Shown piece after piece: positions 1 to 6,632 of a stretch of 7,749 nt of DNA. How positions within the stretch are numbered: the stretch's first letter is position 1; the number at the start of each line of letters is the position of its first letter. A program made the position numbers and the translations under genes. The notes beneath the pieces are model-generated. The model worked only from the letters and a program-made list of their open reading frames with translations, searched no databases and was not told the DNA's origin. The DNA is from Synergistales bacterium (lineage in GTDB: Bacteria > Synergistota > Synergistia > Synergistales > Aminobacteriaceae), in NCBI GenBank assembly GCA_025997935.1, contig BNVG01000097.1, positions 1-7,749 of the forward strand, read 5' to 3'.

Positions 1-99
1 GAACGCCAGCTTCTACACCGACGCCGGCACAGGCGTACGCAACAACAAGTTCGGCCTCGTCTATCAGGACACTTACGTGTTCGGCACTGGCTACCTCCA
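1..99 (+). repeat. Left arm of a perfect 99-bp inverted repeat
   Basis: Bases 1-99 are the exact reverse complement of 391-489 (paired coordinates sum to 490); I checked this base by base. Pairing fails at 100/390. Whether it would continue left of base 1 cannot be seen. The arm lies within the 3' part of the DUF3798 gene. The 291 bp between the arms hold the true end of that gene and the start of the ABC ATPase. Confidence 0.97.
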
Positions 100-148
100 T
101 ATCAGCGATGTCGAGGTCCCCGACAAGTATTTCTCCATCAGTAGATAA
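1..148 (+). CDS. DUF3798-family periplasmic binding protein, C-terminal fragment (5' end outside window)
   Basis: The first full codon is at base 2 and the frame runs 48 codons to a TAA at 146-148. The first 32 residues are identical to residues 351-382 of the minus-strand binding protein at 306-1538. The last 16 residues, HISDVEVPDKYFSISR, are the part missing from that copy. Joining the two gives a protein of about 398 residues, which I take as the true full length. The gene is followed by a hairpin terminator/attenuator and an ABC ATPase start, the usual order for a binding-protein-dependent importer. The family assignment rests on recognising the full-length copy. Only the C-terminal lobe tail is here, so no ligand can be deduced. 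This stretch may be a duplicate created by misassembly rather than a second gene. Confidence 0.75.
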   Translation, partial: NASFYTDAGTGVRNNKFGLVYQDTYVFGTGYLHISDVEVPDKYFSISR

Positions 149-170
149 CGGCTTGCGGTGAGATTTCATG

Positions 171-203
171 GGAAGGGGCATTCGCTTTGCGCCCCTTCCT
201 TTT
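171..203 (+). terminator. Rho-independent terminator or attenuator between the binding-protein and ATPase genes
   Basis: A 9-bp perfect stem, ggaaggggc (171-179) with gccccttcc (191-199), has an 11-nt loop and is followed by TTTT at 200-203 and further AT-rich sequence. It lies 22 bp after the binding-protein stop and 29 bp before the ATPase start. The U-tract is short, so partial readthrough is plausible. That would express the binding protein in excess over the ATPase, a common arrangement in ABC importer operons. Confidence 0.7.
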
Positions 204-216
204 AATTTAGCTAAAA

Positions 217-225
217 AAGGAGGTG
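217..225 (+). promoter_or_regulatory. Shine-Dalgarno site that fixes a TTG start for the ABC ATPase
   Basis: The sequence aaggaggtg lies 7 nt upstream of the TTG at 233-235. No ATG or GTG is available at a better distance, and the protein from this TTG begins exactly where family members begin (a short lead, then the [10 protein letters not shown] strand). This supports TTG as the real start. Confidence 0.75.
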
Positions 226-232
226 TCTTCAG

Positions 233-496
233 TTGCCTGACATACCTTTGTTAAAGTTAGAGAACATAGGCAAGGAATACTTTGGAAACCGCGTACTGGC
301 GGACGTCAGTTTTTCCCTGAACCGAGGAGAGATTCTGGGGCTTGTAGGCGAAAACGGAGCGGGAAAGTCCACCCTGATGAACATTCTGTTTGGAGGTAGC
401 CAGTGCCGAACACGTAAGTGTCCTGATAGACGAGGCCGAACTTGTTGTTGCGTACGCCTGTGCCGGCGTCGGTGTAGAAGCTGGCGTTCCAGTTAG
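233..496 (+). CDS. ABC transporter ATP-binding protein, truncated after Walker A by an inverted junction
   Basis: The protein starts at TTG (233) and residues 1-53 look like the N-terminus of a sugar/nucleoside-type importer ATPase of the RbsA/MglA kind. There is a [19 protein letters not shown] strand region, an [19 protein letters not shown]alker A segment (about residues 30-48), and MNILFG after it. At base 391 the DNA switches to the reverse complement of the binding-protein gene. The last ~32 residues (from about SQCRTRK to the TAG at 494-496) are therefore antisense translation, not a protein domain. The Q-loop, signature motif, Walker B and H-loop are all absent, so no functional ATPase could be made. 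In its intact form it would energise the importer served by the DUF3798 protein. It is a broken gene as written; an assembly or amplification chimera is the likeliest reason. Confidence 0.75.
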   Translation: MPDIPLLKLENIGKEYFGNRVLADVSFSLNRGEILGLVGENGAGKSTLMNILFGGSQCRTRKCPDRRGRTCCCVRLCRRRCRSWRSS

Positions 497-1538
497 CGCC
501 CGGTGTGTATTTGCTGTAGGCGTCGGACAGGTCTTTCAAGCTGGTGACTTTAGCTTTGCCCTCTATGACGCGCTTGGCAAACTCTATAAGCCCAGCGCTC
601 TGGGTGTAGCTGTAGGAGTAAGCCCAAGTCCCGAGGCGTCCTGAACCGCCGGCGTCCACGATGACCTTTTCGACCTTACTCAAAATCGCCGGCCAGTCGC
701 CTTTTTCTTTAGAGAGGTCGATGCCGAGCGCTCCGGGGTAGCCCATGAGCGGGGAGGGGAGGCTCGCCTCAGGGAAGTACCCGCCAAGCTCGACTATGCG
801 CTTCAGAAGAGGCTCGGTCTGGGCGTCGTTTGTGCAGAAGAAGGCGGTGTCTTTGCCGTACTTCTCAAGCCAGGTCGGGACTTTTTCAAGAATGAACTGC
901 TGCGCTCCGGCCACGCCAATGTCGCTCGTGGGGTCGGGAGCCGTCTCAAATACGAACTCCAAGCCGAGGTCTTTGCAGGCCTGCTCCATGATAGCGCGCC
1001 GTCTGCCGAGAAGCTCGACGCTCATGTGCCGTGGGAAAGAGACGTGGACGAAGGTCTTAGCGCCCATTTTCTGGGCGGCCAGCGGGATGAGATAGCCGCG
1101 CGCGATGTTGTTGACGCTGACGGCTAAGTCGGAGGCGGAGGAGATGAGGGCGGGGTCTTCATGTGGCTGGGCGGCCAACAGGATTATGTCGGGACGCTTC
1201 TCGCGTATACGGCGGAAGCCTTCCGTGGTGCCCGGAATGGACTGGTTTACGACGACGGCCTTCATTAAAGGATCGTCGGCGAAACCCGTAAGCAGACTAA
1301 TAACCGTCTCCGCCTCGGACATGAAGTTGTCCGGGTAGGTCACATGCACAACCATACCGCCGTTCGCCGCGTTGCCATATTCCGCTATCGCGGCCTCAGC
1401 GCCCCTCAGGTCGTCCTCGCTCTGAGAAACCGTCCCCGTCATAATGCCGATATGAAACGGAGCGTTCGCCGCGTAAGCCGCGCCGGTCGCAAGACATAAC
1501 GCCAACAACAAAACTGCCAAAACACCGCACTTCTTCAC
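306..1538 (-). CDS. DUF3798-family periplasmic substrate-binding protein, nearly complete with chimeric C-terminal tail
   Basis: The start is GTG at 1538, preceded 6 nt upstream by a GAGGAGGT ribosome site. Residues 1-24 form a Sec signal peptide: two lysines, a hydrophobic core [16 protein letters not shown], and a likely cut after AYA. The Cys in LALC does not make a proper lipobox. The mature part begins with [20 protein letters not shown] and reads as a periplasmic-binding-protein fold of the DUF3798 type. That family is known mainly as an uncharacterised extracytoplasmic protein; the solute-binding role is inferred from the fold and the adjacent ABC ATPase. Residues 1-382 are authentic. 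The last 28 residues, after TGYL, are antisense of the ATPase gene beyond the junction at 391 and should be replaced by the 16-residue end at 100-148. The ligand is unknown. The gene is transcribed divergently from the tetR efflux operon. Confidence 0.8.
   Translation of the reverse strand: MKKCGVLAVLLLALCLATGAAYAANAPFHIGIMTGTVSQSEDDLRGAEAAIAEYGNAANGGMVVHVTYPDNFMSEAETVISLLTGFADDPLMKAVVVNQSIPGTTEGFRRIREKRPDIILLAAQPHEDPALISSASDLAVSVNNIARGYLIPLAAQKMGAKTFVHVSFPRHMSVELLGRRRAIMEQACKDLGLEFVFETAPDPTSDIGVAGAQQFILEKVPTWLEKYGKDTAFFCTNDAQTEPLLKRIVELGGYFPEASLPSPLMGYPGALGIDLSKEKGDWPAILSKVEKVIVDAGGSGRLGTWAYSYSYTQSAGLIEFAKRVIEGKAKVTSLKDLSDAYSKYTPGANWNASFYTDAGTGVRNNKFGLVYQDTYVFGTGYLQTECSSGWTFPLRFRLQAPESLLGSGKN
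391..489 (-). repeat. Right arm of the perfect 99-bp inverted repeat; junction at base 391
   Basis: This is the exact reverse complement of 1-99. Its left boundary is the breakpoint where the ATPase reading stops and antisense binding-protein sequence begins. The sequence at the joint is tggaggtagc. The GGAGG there could derive from either parent, because the ATPase would plausibly encode Phe-Gly-Gly at this spot, so a few bases of microhomology may exist at the joint. Confidence 0.97.
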
Positions 1539-1544
1539 AATAAA

Positions 1545-1552
1545 ACCTCCTC
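1545..1552 (-). promoter_or_regulatory. Strong ribosome binding site deciding the GTG start of the DUF3798 gene
   Basis: On the minus strand GAGGAGGT lies 6 nt before the GTG at 1538. This, with the two lysines and hydrophobic core immediately after, selects the GTG over any upstream start. An alternative upstream frame starting near 1647 has no comparable site. Confidence 0.8.
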
Positions 1553-1613
1553 AAAAAAATTATGAAAATAATGGAAAGAAAAAACCGGAACCGAAAAATC
1601 AAAAACCGAAAAA

Positions 1614-1643
1614 AGCATATCACAGAACGGATTGTTTTTTCAA
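1614..1643 (-). promoter_or_regulatory. Candidate sigma-70 promoter for the DUF3798 gene
   Basis: On the minus strand TTGAAA (1643-1638) is followed after an 18-bp spacer by TATGCT (1619-1614), with a TGA just before it that makes an extended -10 element. The start of transcription would lie near 1607, giving a leader of about 70 nt. That leader is unusually rich in T and repeats the motif TTTTTCGGT twice. A competing perfect TATAAT on the same strand (1691-1686) has no clear -35 box. These are eye-matched boxes only. Confidence 0.35.
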
Positions 1644-1720
1644 GCATGAAACGCGCAGATGTCTTGTCTGGGTCGAACGATACGAATTATACGATTTTTT
1701 TTAAGTATTTTTGCTTACGC

Positions 1721-1749
1721 TTGTTTTTTTCAAAACGGCAATGTATAAT
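1721..1749 (+). promoter_or_regulatory. Candidate promoter for the tetR-efflux operon
   Basis: TTGTTT (1721-1726) is separated by 17 bp from a perfect TATAAT (1744-1749). Transcription would begin near 1756, placing the operator palindrome at 1764-1783 just downstream of the start, where a bound repressor would block the polymerase. A second, weaker possibility uses TTGACC (1766-1771, inside the palindrome) with TAGACT (1791-1796) at a poor 19-bp spacing. Confidence 0.45.
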
Positions 1750-1763
1750 CTTCGCGCTATTCG

Positions 1764-1783
1764 GTTTGACCGATCGGTCGAAC
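1764..1783 (+). promoter_or_regulatory. TetR-family operator palindrome upstream of tetR
   Basis: The 12-bp core gaccgatcggtc (1768-1779) is a perfect palindrome. Extending it to gtttgaccgatcggtcgaac keeps 18 of 20 positions symmetrical. GACCG/CGGTC half-sites around a short centre are typical of operators bound by TetR-family repressors. The site lies 45 bp before the tetR start, so autoregulation is the natural reading. Whether it also affects the divergent DUF3798 gene, 226 bp away, is unclear. Confidence 0.7.
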
Positions 1784-1827
1784 TGTATGGTAGACTGTAA
1801 GAAGTTAGCTTAGGGGAAAGAAGCGAG

Positions 1828-2472
1828 GTGATTTTTATCGTTAGACAGGAGAGGTTGGACGACGCCAAGCGCGAGCGGTTAATAGATGCGGCGATAGAGG
1901 AGTTTGCGGAGCGCGGCTTCGACGCGGCGTCTTACAATAGGATCATCGAAAAATCCGGCCTGAGCAAGGGTAGCGTGTACTACTATTTCGAGAACAAGGA
2001 CAGCCTTATCGCCACGGTCTTGGACGAGATATGCAAGCGCTTTCAGGAGGTGTTCAAGTCCCTTGAGATGCCGACCGCGAAGGATGAATATTGGTCCGTG
2101 GCCTGGGAGTATCACGAGCGCGTCATTATGTTTTTGTCGGAGAATCCGATAGTAGCGCAGGTGATGTATCGAATATCTAAAGAAGACGCGAAAGCCGCAA
2201 ACAGCGGTTCGCTTTGCGGCGCGCACAGGCGTTTGGTGGGCTTTATGGACGACCTTCTGATCAGGGGGCGCGAGCTCGGCGCGGTGCGGAGCGACTTGCC
2301 CATAGAGGTGTTGCAACGCGTGATGCACGCCGCCGGGGAGGCGCTGTCAAGTGAAATTGTAGGGGCTTATCCGGACACGGACAAAGACTTGTGGCGCGCA
2401 AAGTTTGAGCGTTTTATGGTAACTATGCACGATTTGAGCAAGAGAATGTTGACACCCGAGGAGGTTGTATAA
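1828..2472 (+). CDS. TetR/AcrR-family transcriptional regulator of the efflux operon
   Basis: This 214-residue protein has the standard TetR layout. Helix 1 (about residues 14-30, RERLIDAAIEEFAERGF) leads to the helix-turn-helix at about 34-56, seen as NRIIEKSGLSKGSVYYYFENKDSL, the family's most conserved segment. An all-helical C-terminal ligand/dimer domain fills the rest. It is the first gene of the operon and probably represses it through the palindrome at 1764-1783 until a pump substrate binds. The start is uncertain. GTG at 1828 has an AGGGGA site 10 nt upstream, but a stronger Shine-Dalgarno-like gaggtgat (1825-1832) overlaps that GTG and would suit a start a few codons later, where only ATC or TTG codons are in frame. 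The gene ends in TAA directly abutting the next ATG. Family assignment is firm; the inducer is unknown. Confidence 0.9.
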   Translation: MIFIVRQERLDDAKRERLIDAAIEEFAERGFDAASYNRIIEKSGLSKGSVYYYFENKDSLIATVLDEICKRFQEVFKSLEMPTAKDEYWSVAWEYHERVIMFLSENPIVAQVMYRISKEDAKAANSGSLCGAHRRLVGFMDDLLIRGRELGAVRSDLPIEVLQRVMHAAGEALSSEIVGAYPDTDKDLWRAKFERFMVTMHDLSKRMLTPEEVV

Positions 2473-3567
2473 ATGTTTCAAAGTATACTGAGGAAGCTGA
2501 ACGGACTTCGAGTTCTGTTCTGGTTGGCGGTTATCGGTGTCGGCGTATGGATACTCGCGACCGAGGTGCAGGCCAAGCTGAAAGAGAGCGCGGCTAACGT
2601 GGCGTCTTTGGCTGAGAATATCGTAACGGTTTTCCCCGTCACGAGCGAGGTTGTCGCGCCTGAGCTATGGGAGTCCTGGCGAAGCTATTACGGGCAGGCC
2701 AAGGCGGCCCGCACTCAGGACGTGACGGCTTATGTGCGTGAGGTCGTGCAGTCCGTGCATGTCCAGGTGGGCGACTCGGTCAAGGCCGGGCAAGTGGTCG
2801 TTTCTTTGCTCAAGGCCGACTACGCGGCAAACGCGCAGGCCAGCCGCACAGGATACGAGGAGGCGCTCCTGAACTACAACCGCCTCTCGGAGCTGAGCAA
2901 GAAGGGCGGAGTGTCCCAGTCTGAGGTAGACAGGGCTTACGCCACTATGAAGGCGCTTGAGGCAAGCGCGCAGTCGTCCCGCTCCACGCTCCAGAGGACG
3001 GAGCTAAAGGCGAGCATCAACGGGCTTGTGTCGGCGCGAAGCGTGGAGCCGGGCGAGGTAGCCGAGGTGGGAAAGCCGCTTATTTCGATAATCGACCCTT
3101 CCGAGATGGAGGCTCAGCTTATGGTCTCCAAAAAGGATATTCCGCACATTAATAAAGACACAAGCGTTGTTTTGATGGTTGACGGCAAGAGAAGCAAGGG
3201 ATGGGTCAAGCGCATAAGCCCCGAGGCTCACGCGGGCTCCGGGCTTTACGCCGTCATCGTCGGAGTGGCGCCCGACAGCGGAATAATGTCGGGCGCGTAC
3301 CTCGAGGGGCAGTTTCTCGTCGAAAAGAAAGACAGCGCGATAATCATTCCGTCCGACATCGTGATGTACCGCGGGGATAAACAATTCGTCTACATTTTAA
3401 AAGACTCGCCCGATGGGAGCGTGGCTCAATTGGTCGCCGTCGTCACGAGCGAGGGGAGAAACGGGCGCGTGATAGTGGAAGAGGGACTGAAGCTCGGCGA
3501 CAGGATAATCGTCAGCGGCAACCGCACTCTTGCCGACGGCGCGCGCGTTGAAGAGATCGCAAAATGA
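2473..3567 (+). CDS. HlyD/AcrA-type membrane fusion protein of an RND efflux system
   Basis: This periplasmic adaptor of 364 residues would link the inner-membrane pump to an outer-membrane channel. Residues 14-30 are a single hydrophobic anchor segment. There is no lipobox cysteine, unlike AcrA, so the protein is tethered by a transmembrane helix. The first half of the lipoyl domain is about 84-115 (VREVVQSVHVQVGDSVKAGQ), a helical hairpin is about 116-172, and the second lipoyl half is about 173-206 (LKASINGLVSARSVEPGEVA). A beta-barrel and membrane-proximal domain follow to the end. ATG at 2473 follows the tetR stop with no gap; gaggagg at 2458-2464 inside the tetR end is its ribosome site, 8 nt away. 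The last 4 bases overlap the start of the RND gene, so translation of the three genes is probably coupled. Confidence 0.9.
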   Translation: MFQSILRKLNGLRVLFWLAVIGVGVWILATEVQAKLKESAANVASLAENIVTVFPVTSEVVAPELWESWRSYYGQAKAARTQDVTAYVREVVQSVHVQVGDSVKAGQVVVSLLKADYAANAQASRTGYEEALLNYNRLSELSKKGGVSQSEVDRAYATMKALEASAQSSRSTLQRTELKASINGLVSARSVEPGEVAEVGKPLISIIDPSEMEAQLMVSKKDIPHINKDTSVVLMVDGKRSKGWVKRISPEAHAGSGLYAVIVGVAPDSGIMSGAYLEGQFLVEKKDSAIIIPSDIVMYRGDKQFVYILKDSPDGSVAQLVAVVTSEGRNGRVIVEEGLKLGDRIIVSGNRTLADGARVEEIAK

Positions 3568-6500
3568 GCGGATTTATACGATTTTGCATAAAGCGCCCTG
3601 TATTTACATGGTGCGGCGTCATAGTTTTTTTATTCTTGGGGTGGAGCAGCTACAGCACGCTTGGCGTAATGCTGTATCCCAACGTGGAGTTGCCGTTCGT
3701 CATTGTCAGGACTGTTTACGAAGGCGCAAGCCCCAACGAAATAGAGCAGTTGGTCTCAAAGCCCTTAGAGGACTCCCTATCCGACCTTGAAGGACTCAAA
3801 ACCATAACGAGCTACTCTCAGGACGGCGTATCGATGCTGGCCGTCGAGATGCAAAGCGGCGTAGATCCCGATTTGGCTTTGGTCGACGTCAACAACAAAG
3901 TCAAGGCAAAGGTTCAGGCGCTCCCGGACGGCGTTGACGAGCCTATTTGTCTGAAGTTCGACATCAACTCCCAGCCGTTTTTGACCGTTTCGTTCACGTC
4001 AAATATGTCGGAAAAAGACGCGCGCAAATATATCGAAGACCGCGTCCAGCCGTTGGTCGCCCGCGTGGAGGGCGTGGGGCAGGTGCGGGTCGTCGGGGGA
4101 AAGGTCAGAGAAATTCAGATAATATTGGACCCCGTGGCCCTGTCCGAGTACAACATCACATACAGGCAAATATGCGCCGTCGTAGCGGCCAACAATATCA
4201 CAAACCCCTCCGGCTACATCACTCAGACGGCGGACGAAGTTACGCTTCGTTTGGTGGGCGAGTTCAACGAGGTTGAGCAGCTCGAAAATATAATAGTCCA
4301 GACAGCGGCCGGCGACCCCATTCCGCTGTCGCTCTTAGGGCGCGTCATTGACGGCGAGGAGGATGTAAGATCCATAGCGCGCGCCAACGGCGTCTCCGTC
4401 GTTCAGCTTCAGGTAAGCCCCCGCGCCAACGCCGACGTCGTGACAGCCGGGCGCGTCGTGAAGCGAAACTTAGAGCAGGCAATGAAAGACATGCCCGATT
4501 TTGAGATGCGCTACACGATGGACAACACGCCTTTCATCGAGACGTCCGTCAAAAACGTCATCCGCGACACAGCCGTCGGTATAGTCCTCACGTCTCTTGT
4601 TATATACCTCTTTTTGCAGAGGTTTTCGGCTACGTTTATCGTGGCCGTCTCCATGCCCGTCGCGTTTATGGCTACGTTCATCCCGATGGAGGGTTTGGGG
4701 TATACGCTAAACCTCATGAGCACGCTGGGGCTCGCTCTCTCTATGGGCACGCTCGTCATGAACGCCATCCTCATACTGGAAAATATCTACCGCTACCGAG
4801 ACTTGGGCTACGAGCCGTTTGAGGCCGCTCAAAAGGGCACGGAGGAAATATCCGTCTCCGTGCTGGCCGGCGTGCTTACAAACCTCGGCGTCTTTTTGCC
4901 CGTCGCGCTTATGCACGGCATAGCGGGGCAGTTTTTAGCTCCTTACGCCGTGACCATCATTTACGCTACTATGTTTTCGCTCTGGGTTACTATGTCCGTC
5001 ACGCCCTGTATGGCGGCGCGCATAAAGCCGGGCAAGGAGATATCCCTCGTCAGTAAGATTCTGACCGGCTGGTGGATTTGGCTTTATGACGGCTTCAGGG
5101 ATGTGTTCATGTTTTTGCTCCACCGCTCCACACGGCACGCGTTTTTGACGCTGATTATCTTCGGGGCCTTGATGTTTGGGGTGCTGAGATTGGGACGCCT
5201 TATCGGGACGCAGTTTATGCCCGCTGACGACGACGGCACCATAACTATCGAGCTCACGCTTTCAAACAGCGCGTCCATAGAGGAAACAACAAGGAAGACG
5301 CGCCTTGTGGAGGACTTTATAGACAGCATGCCGGAGCGCAAGACCTACATCACCAACGTAGTGGCGACAATAGGCGCTTCATTTCGCAGCAGCGGAGTTT
5401 ATAAGTCGTCCATAGCCATATCGCTCGCGGACGACCCGAACAGGCCGACCACTATGGACACAGCGGACAAAATACGCCCGTTTCTGGCGACGCTTCAGGG
5501 CGTCGAGTACGTGATCTACGACACGAGGCGCGGTTTCAACGACCCGATAGAAATTCGAGTCAAGGGCCAGGATATGAGCGTTTTATACACGTTAGCCGAA
5601 AAAATTCGCGCGCGCGGGCGTCTCATCCCGGGCATTCGAGACCTCGCCATACAGACGGAGATGGGAAAGCCGGAGCTTCAGATTTTGCCCATTCGCTGGC
5701 GTCTCGCCCCTCTTGGCATAAACATCTCAGACTTGGCGAGCATCGTGAGGGGCTACCTTATAGGCAACGACTCCGGCAAATTCCGCCGCGACGGTTTCGA
5801 GTACGATATAAAGGCGCGTCTTGACCGCGAGAGGGCCGGGGATATATATACGGTCGAGGAGCTGCCCATAATGACGGGTTACGGCATAGTGCCGCTCAAG
5901 GAGATGGCCGACGTGGCCTGGCGCGACGCCCCTACGGAGATTCGCCGTATAGAGCGCGAGCGTGTCATAACCATTACGGGCAACGTCCGCTACATCACGA
6001 CGGGCGAGGGCAACGACAAAATAAGCGAAATGCTCAAAGACATGGAGTTTCCGCCCGGCTACTCCGTAAGTTTAGGCGGCGAGGCCGAGGATATGGCCGA
6101 GGACTTCGCCGAGCTGTTCCGCGCCATGATGATAGCCATAGTTATAACATATATAGTCGTGGCGGCTATAATGGAGTCCTGGGCTTACGCGTTCATCATA
6201 CTTTTGACCGTGCCTATGGCGCTTATTGGCGTCATACCGGCAATGTTGGTCTCCGGCACGTCCATATCGCTTTTCGCGCTCATCGGTATGATAATGCTTA
6301 TCGGAATGGTCGTGAACAACGCCATTGTCGTGGTAGACTACGCCGAGACCTTGAGAGTCGACGAGAAAGTTCATCCGTATCAGGCGATAGAGCAGGCGTC
6401 TGAGACAAGGCTCAAGTCGCTCGTGATGGCCATAGCCACGTCGGTGGTGTCGCTACTGCCGTTGGCCATGACGACGGGACAGGGCGCGGCCATGCGCTCG

Positions 6501-6617
6501 CCCATAGCCGTCGTCGCGATAGGCGGACTTATCGCGGGCGGCTTTTTGGCGCTCTTGGCCATCCCGGCGGCTTATAAGATATATTGGATGATAAGGCTGA
6601 GATTTACGAAAGCGTAA
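3564..6617 (+). CDS. AcrB-like RND efflux transporter with atypical proton-relay residues
   Basis: This inner-membrane pump has 1017 residues, the usual RND size. TM1 is about 11-33, the first large periplasmic loop 34-335, TM2-TM6 about 336-482, TM7 about 527-547, the second loop 548-850, and TM8-TM12 about 852-1010. Family landmarks include IKRPVFTW at the start, LYPNVELPFVIV, GASPNEIEQLVSKPLED and the ENIYR end of TM4. Aligned by eye to AcrB, the TM4 Asp407-Asp408 pair is Met399-Asn400, Lys940 is Asn918 and Thr978 is Ala956, while Arg971 is kept (Arg949). Many relatives with Asn in TM10 keep one TM4 Asp; this one keeps none, so its energy coupling may be altered or lost. The frame is intact and codon use matches the neighbours, so it does not look like decay. 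ATG overlaps the upstream stop as ATGA, and a strong terminator follows. The substrate is unknown; drugs, bile-like amphiphiles or lipids are typical for the family. Confidence 0.93.
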   Translation: MSGFIRFCIKRPVFTWCGVIVFLFLGWSSYSTLGVMLYPNVELPFVIVRTVYEGASPNEIEQLVSKPLEDSLSDLEGLKTITSYSQDGVSMLAVEMQSGVDPDLALVDVNNKVKAKVQALPDGVDEPICLKFDINSQPFLTVSFTSNMSEKDARKYIEDRVQPLVARVEGVGQVRVVGGKVREIQIILDPVALSEYNITYRQICAVVAANNITNPSGYITQTADEVTLRLVGEFNEVEQLENIIVQTAAGDPIPLSLLGRVIDGEEDVRSIARANGVSVVQLQVSPRANADVVTAGRVVKRNLEQAMKDMPDFEMRYTMDNTPFIETSVKNVIRDTAVGIVLTSLVIYLFLQRFSATFIVAVSMPVAFMATFIPMEGLGYTLNLMSTLGLALSMGTLVMNAILILENIYRYRDLGYEPFEAAQKGTEEISVSVLAGVLTNLGVFLPVALMHGIAGQFLAPYAVTIIYATMFSLWVTMSVTPCMAARIKPGKEISLVSKILTGWWIWLYDGFRDVFMFLLHRSTRHAFLTLIIFGALMFGVLRLGRLIGTQFMPADDDGTITIELTLSNSASIEETTRKTRLVEDFIDSMPERKTYITNVVATIGASFRSSGVYKSSIAISLADDPNRPTTMDTADKIRPFLATLQGVEYVIYDTRRGFNDPIEIRVKGQDMSVLYTLAEKIRARGRLIPGIRDLAIQTEMGKPELQILPIRWRLAPLGINISDLASIVRGYLIGNDSGKFRRDGFEYDIKARLDRERAGDIYTVEELPIMTGYGIVPLKEMADVAWRDAPTEIRRIERERVITITGNVRYITTGEGNDKISEMLKDMEFPPGYSVSLGGEAEDMAEDFAELFRAMMIAIVITYIVVAAIMESWAYAFIILLTVPMALIGVIPAMLVSGTSISLFALIGMIMLIGMVVNNAIVVVDYAETLRVDEKVHPYQAIEQASETRLKSLVMAIATSVVSLLPLAMTTGQGAAMRSPIAVVAIGGLIAGGFLALLAIPAAYKIYWMIRLRFTKA

Positions 6618-6632
6618 CAAATGCTTGTGACG

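Noticed and set aside
100..390. The 291-bp spacer as an invertible phase-variation switch bounded by inverted repeats
   Set aside because: Flipping it would restore the binding-protein end on the minus strand, but the ATPase would still be cut in both orientations. No recombinase gene is visible, and the arms are ordinary coding sequence. An artefact is simpler.
390..1338. Several plus-strand open frames across 390-1338
   Set aside because: They are antisense to the DUF3798 gene, whose signal peptide, ribosome site and family-like protein sequence are clear; the plus-strand translations have no recognisable features.
1396..1647. Minus-strand frame starting at 1647 and overlapping the DUF3798 gene start
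   Set aside because: It begins in the AT-rich leader, lacks a good ribosome site, and its second half is the DUF3798 gene read in the wrong frame.
1693..1730. T-runs at 1693-1700 and 1721-1730 as terminators
   Set aside because: No GC-rich stem precedes either run; they are part of an AT-rich promoter region.
1562..1813. Plus-strand 83-codon frame in the divergent intergenic region
   Set aside because: The translation is low-complexity Lys/Arg/Asn/Phe from AT-rich DNA, and it runs through the operator and promoter elements; no ribosome site.
1879..2328. 149-codon minus-strand frame inside tetR
   Set aside because: It is antisense to a well-supported TetR helix-turn-helix protein.
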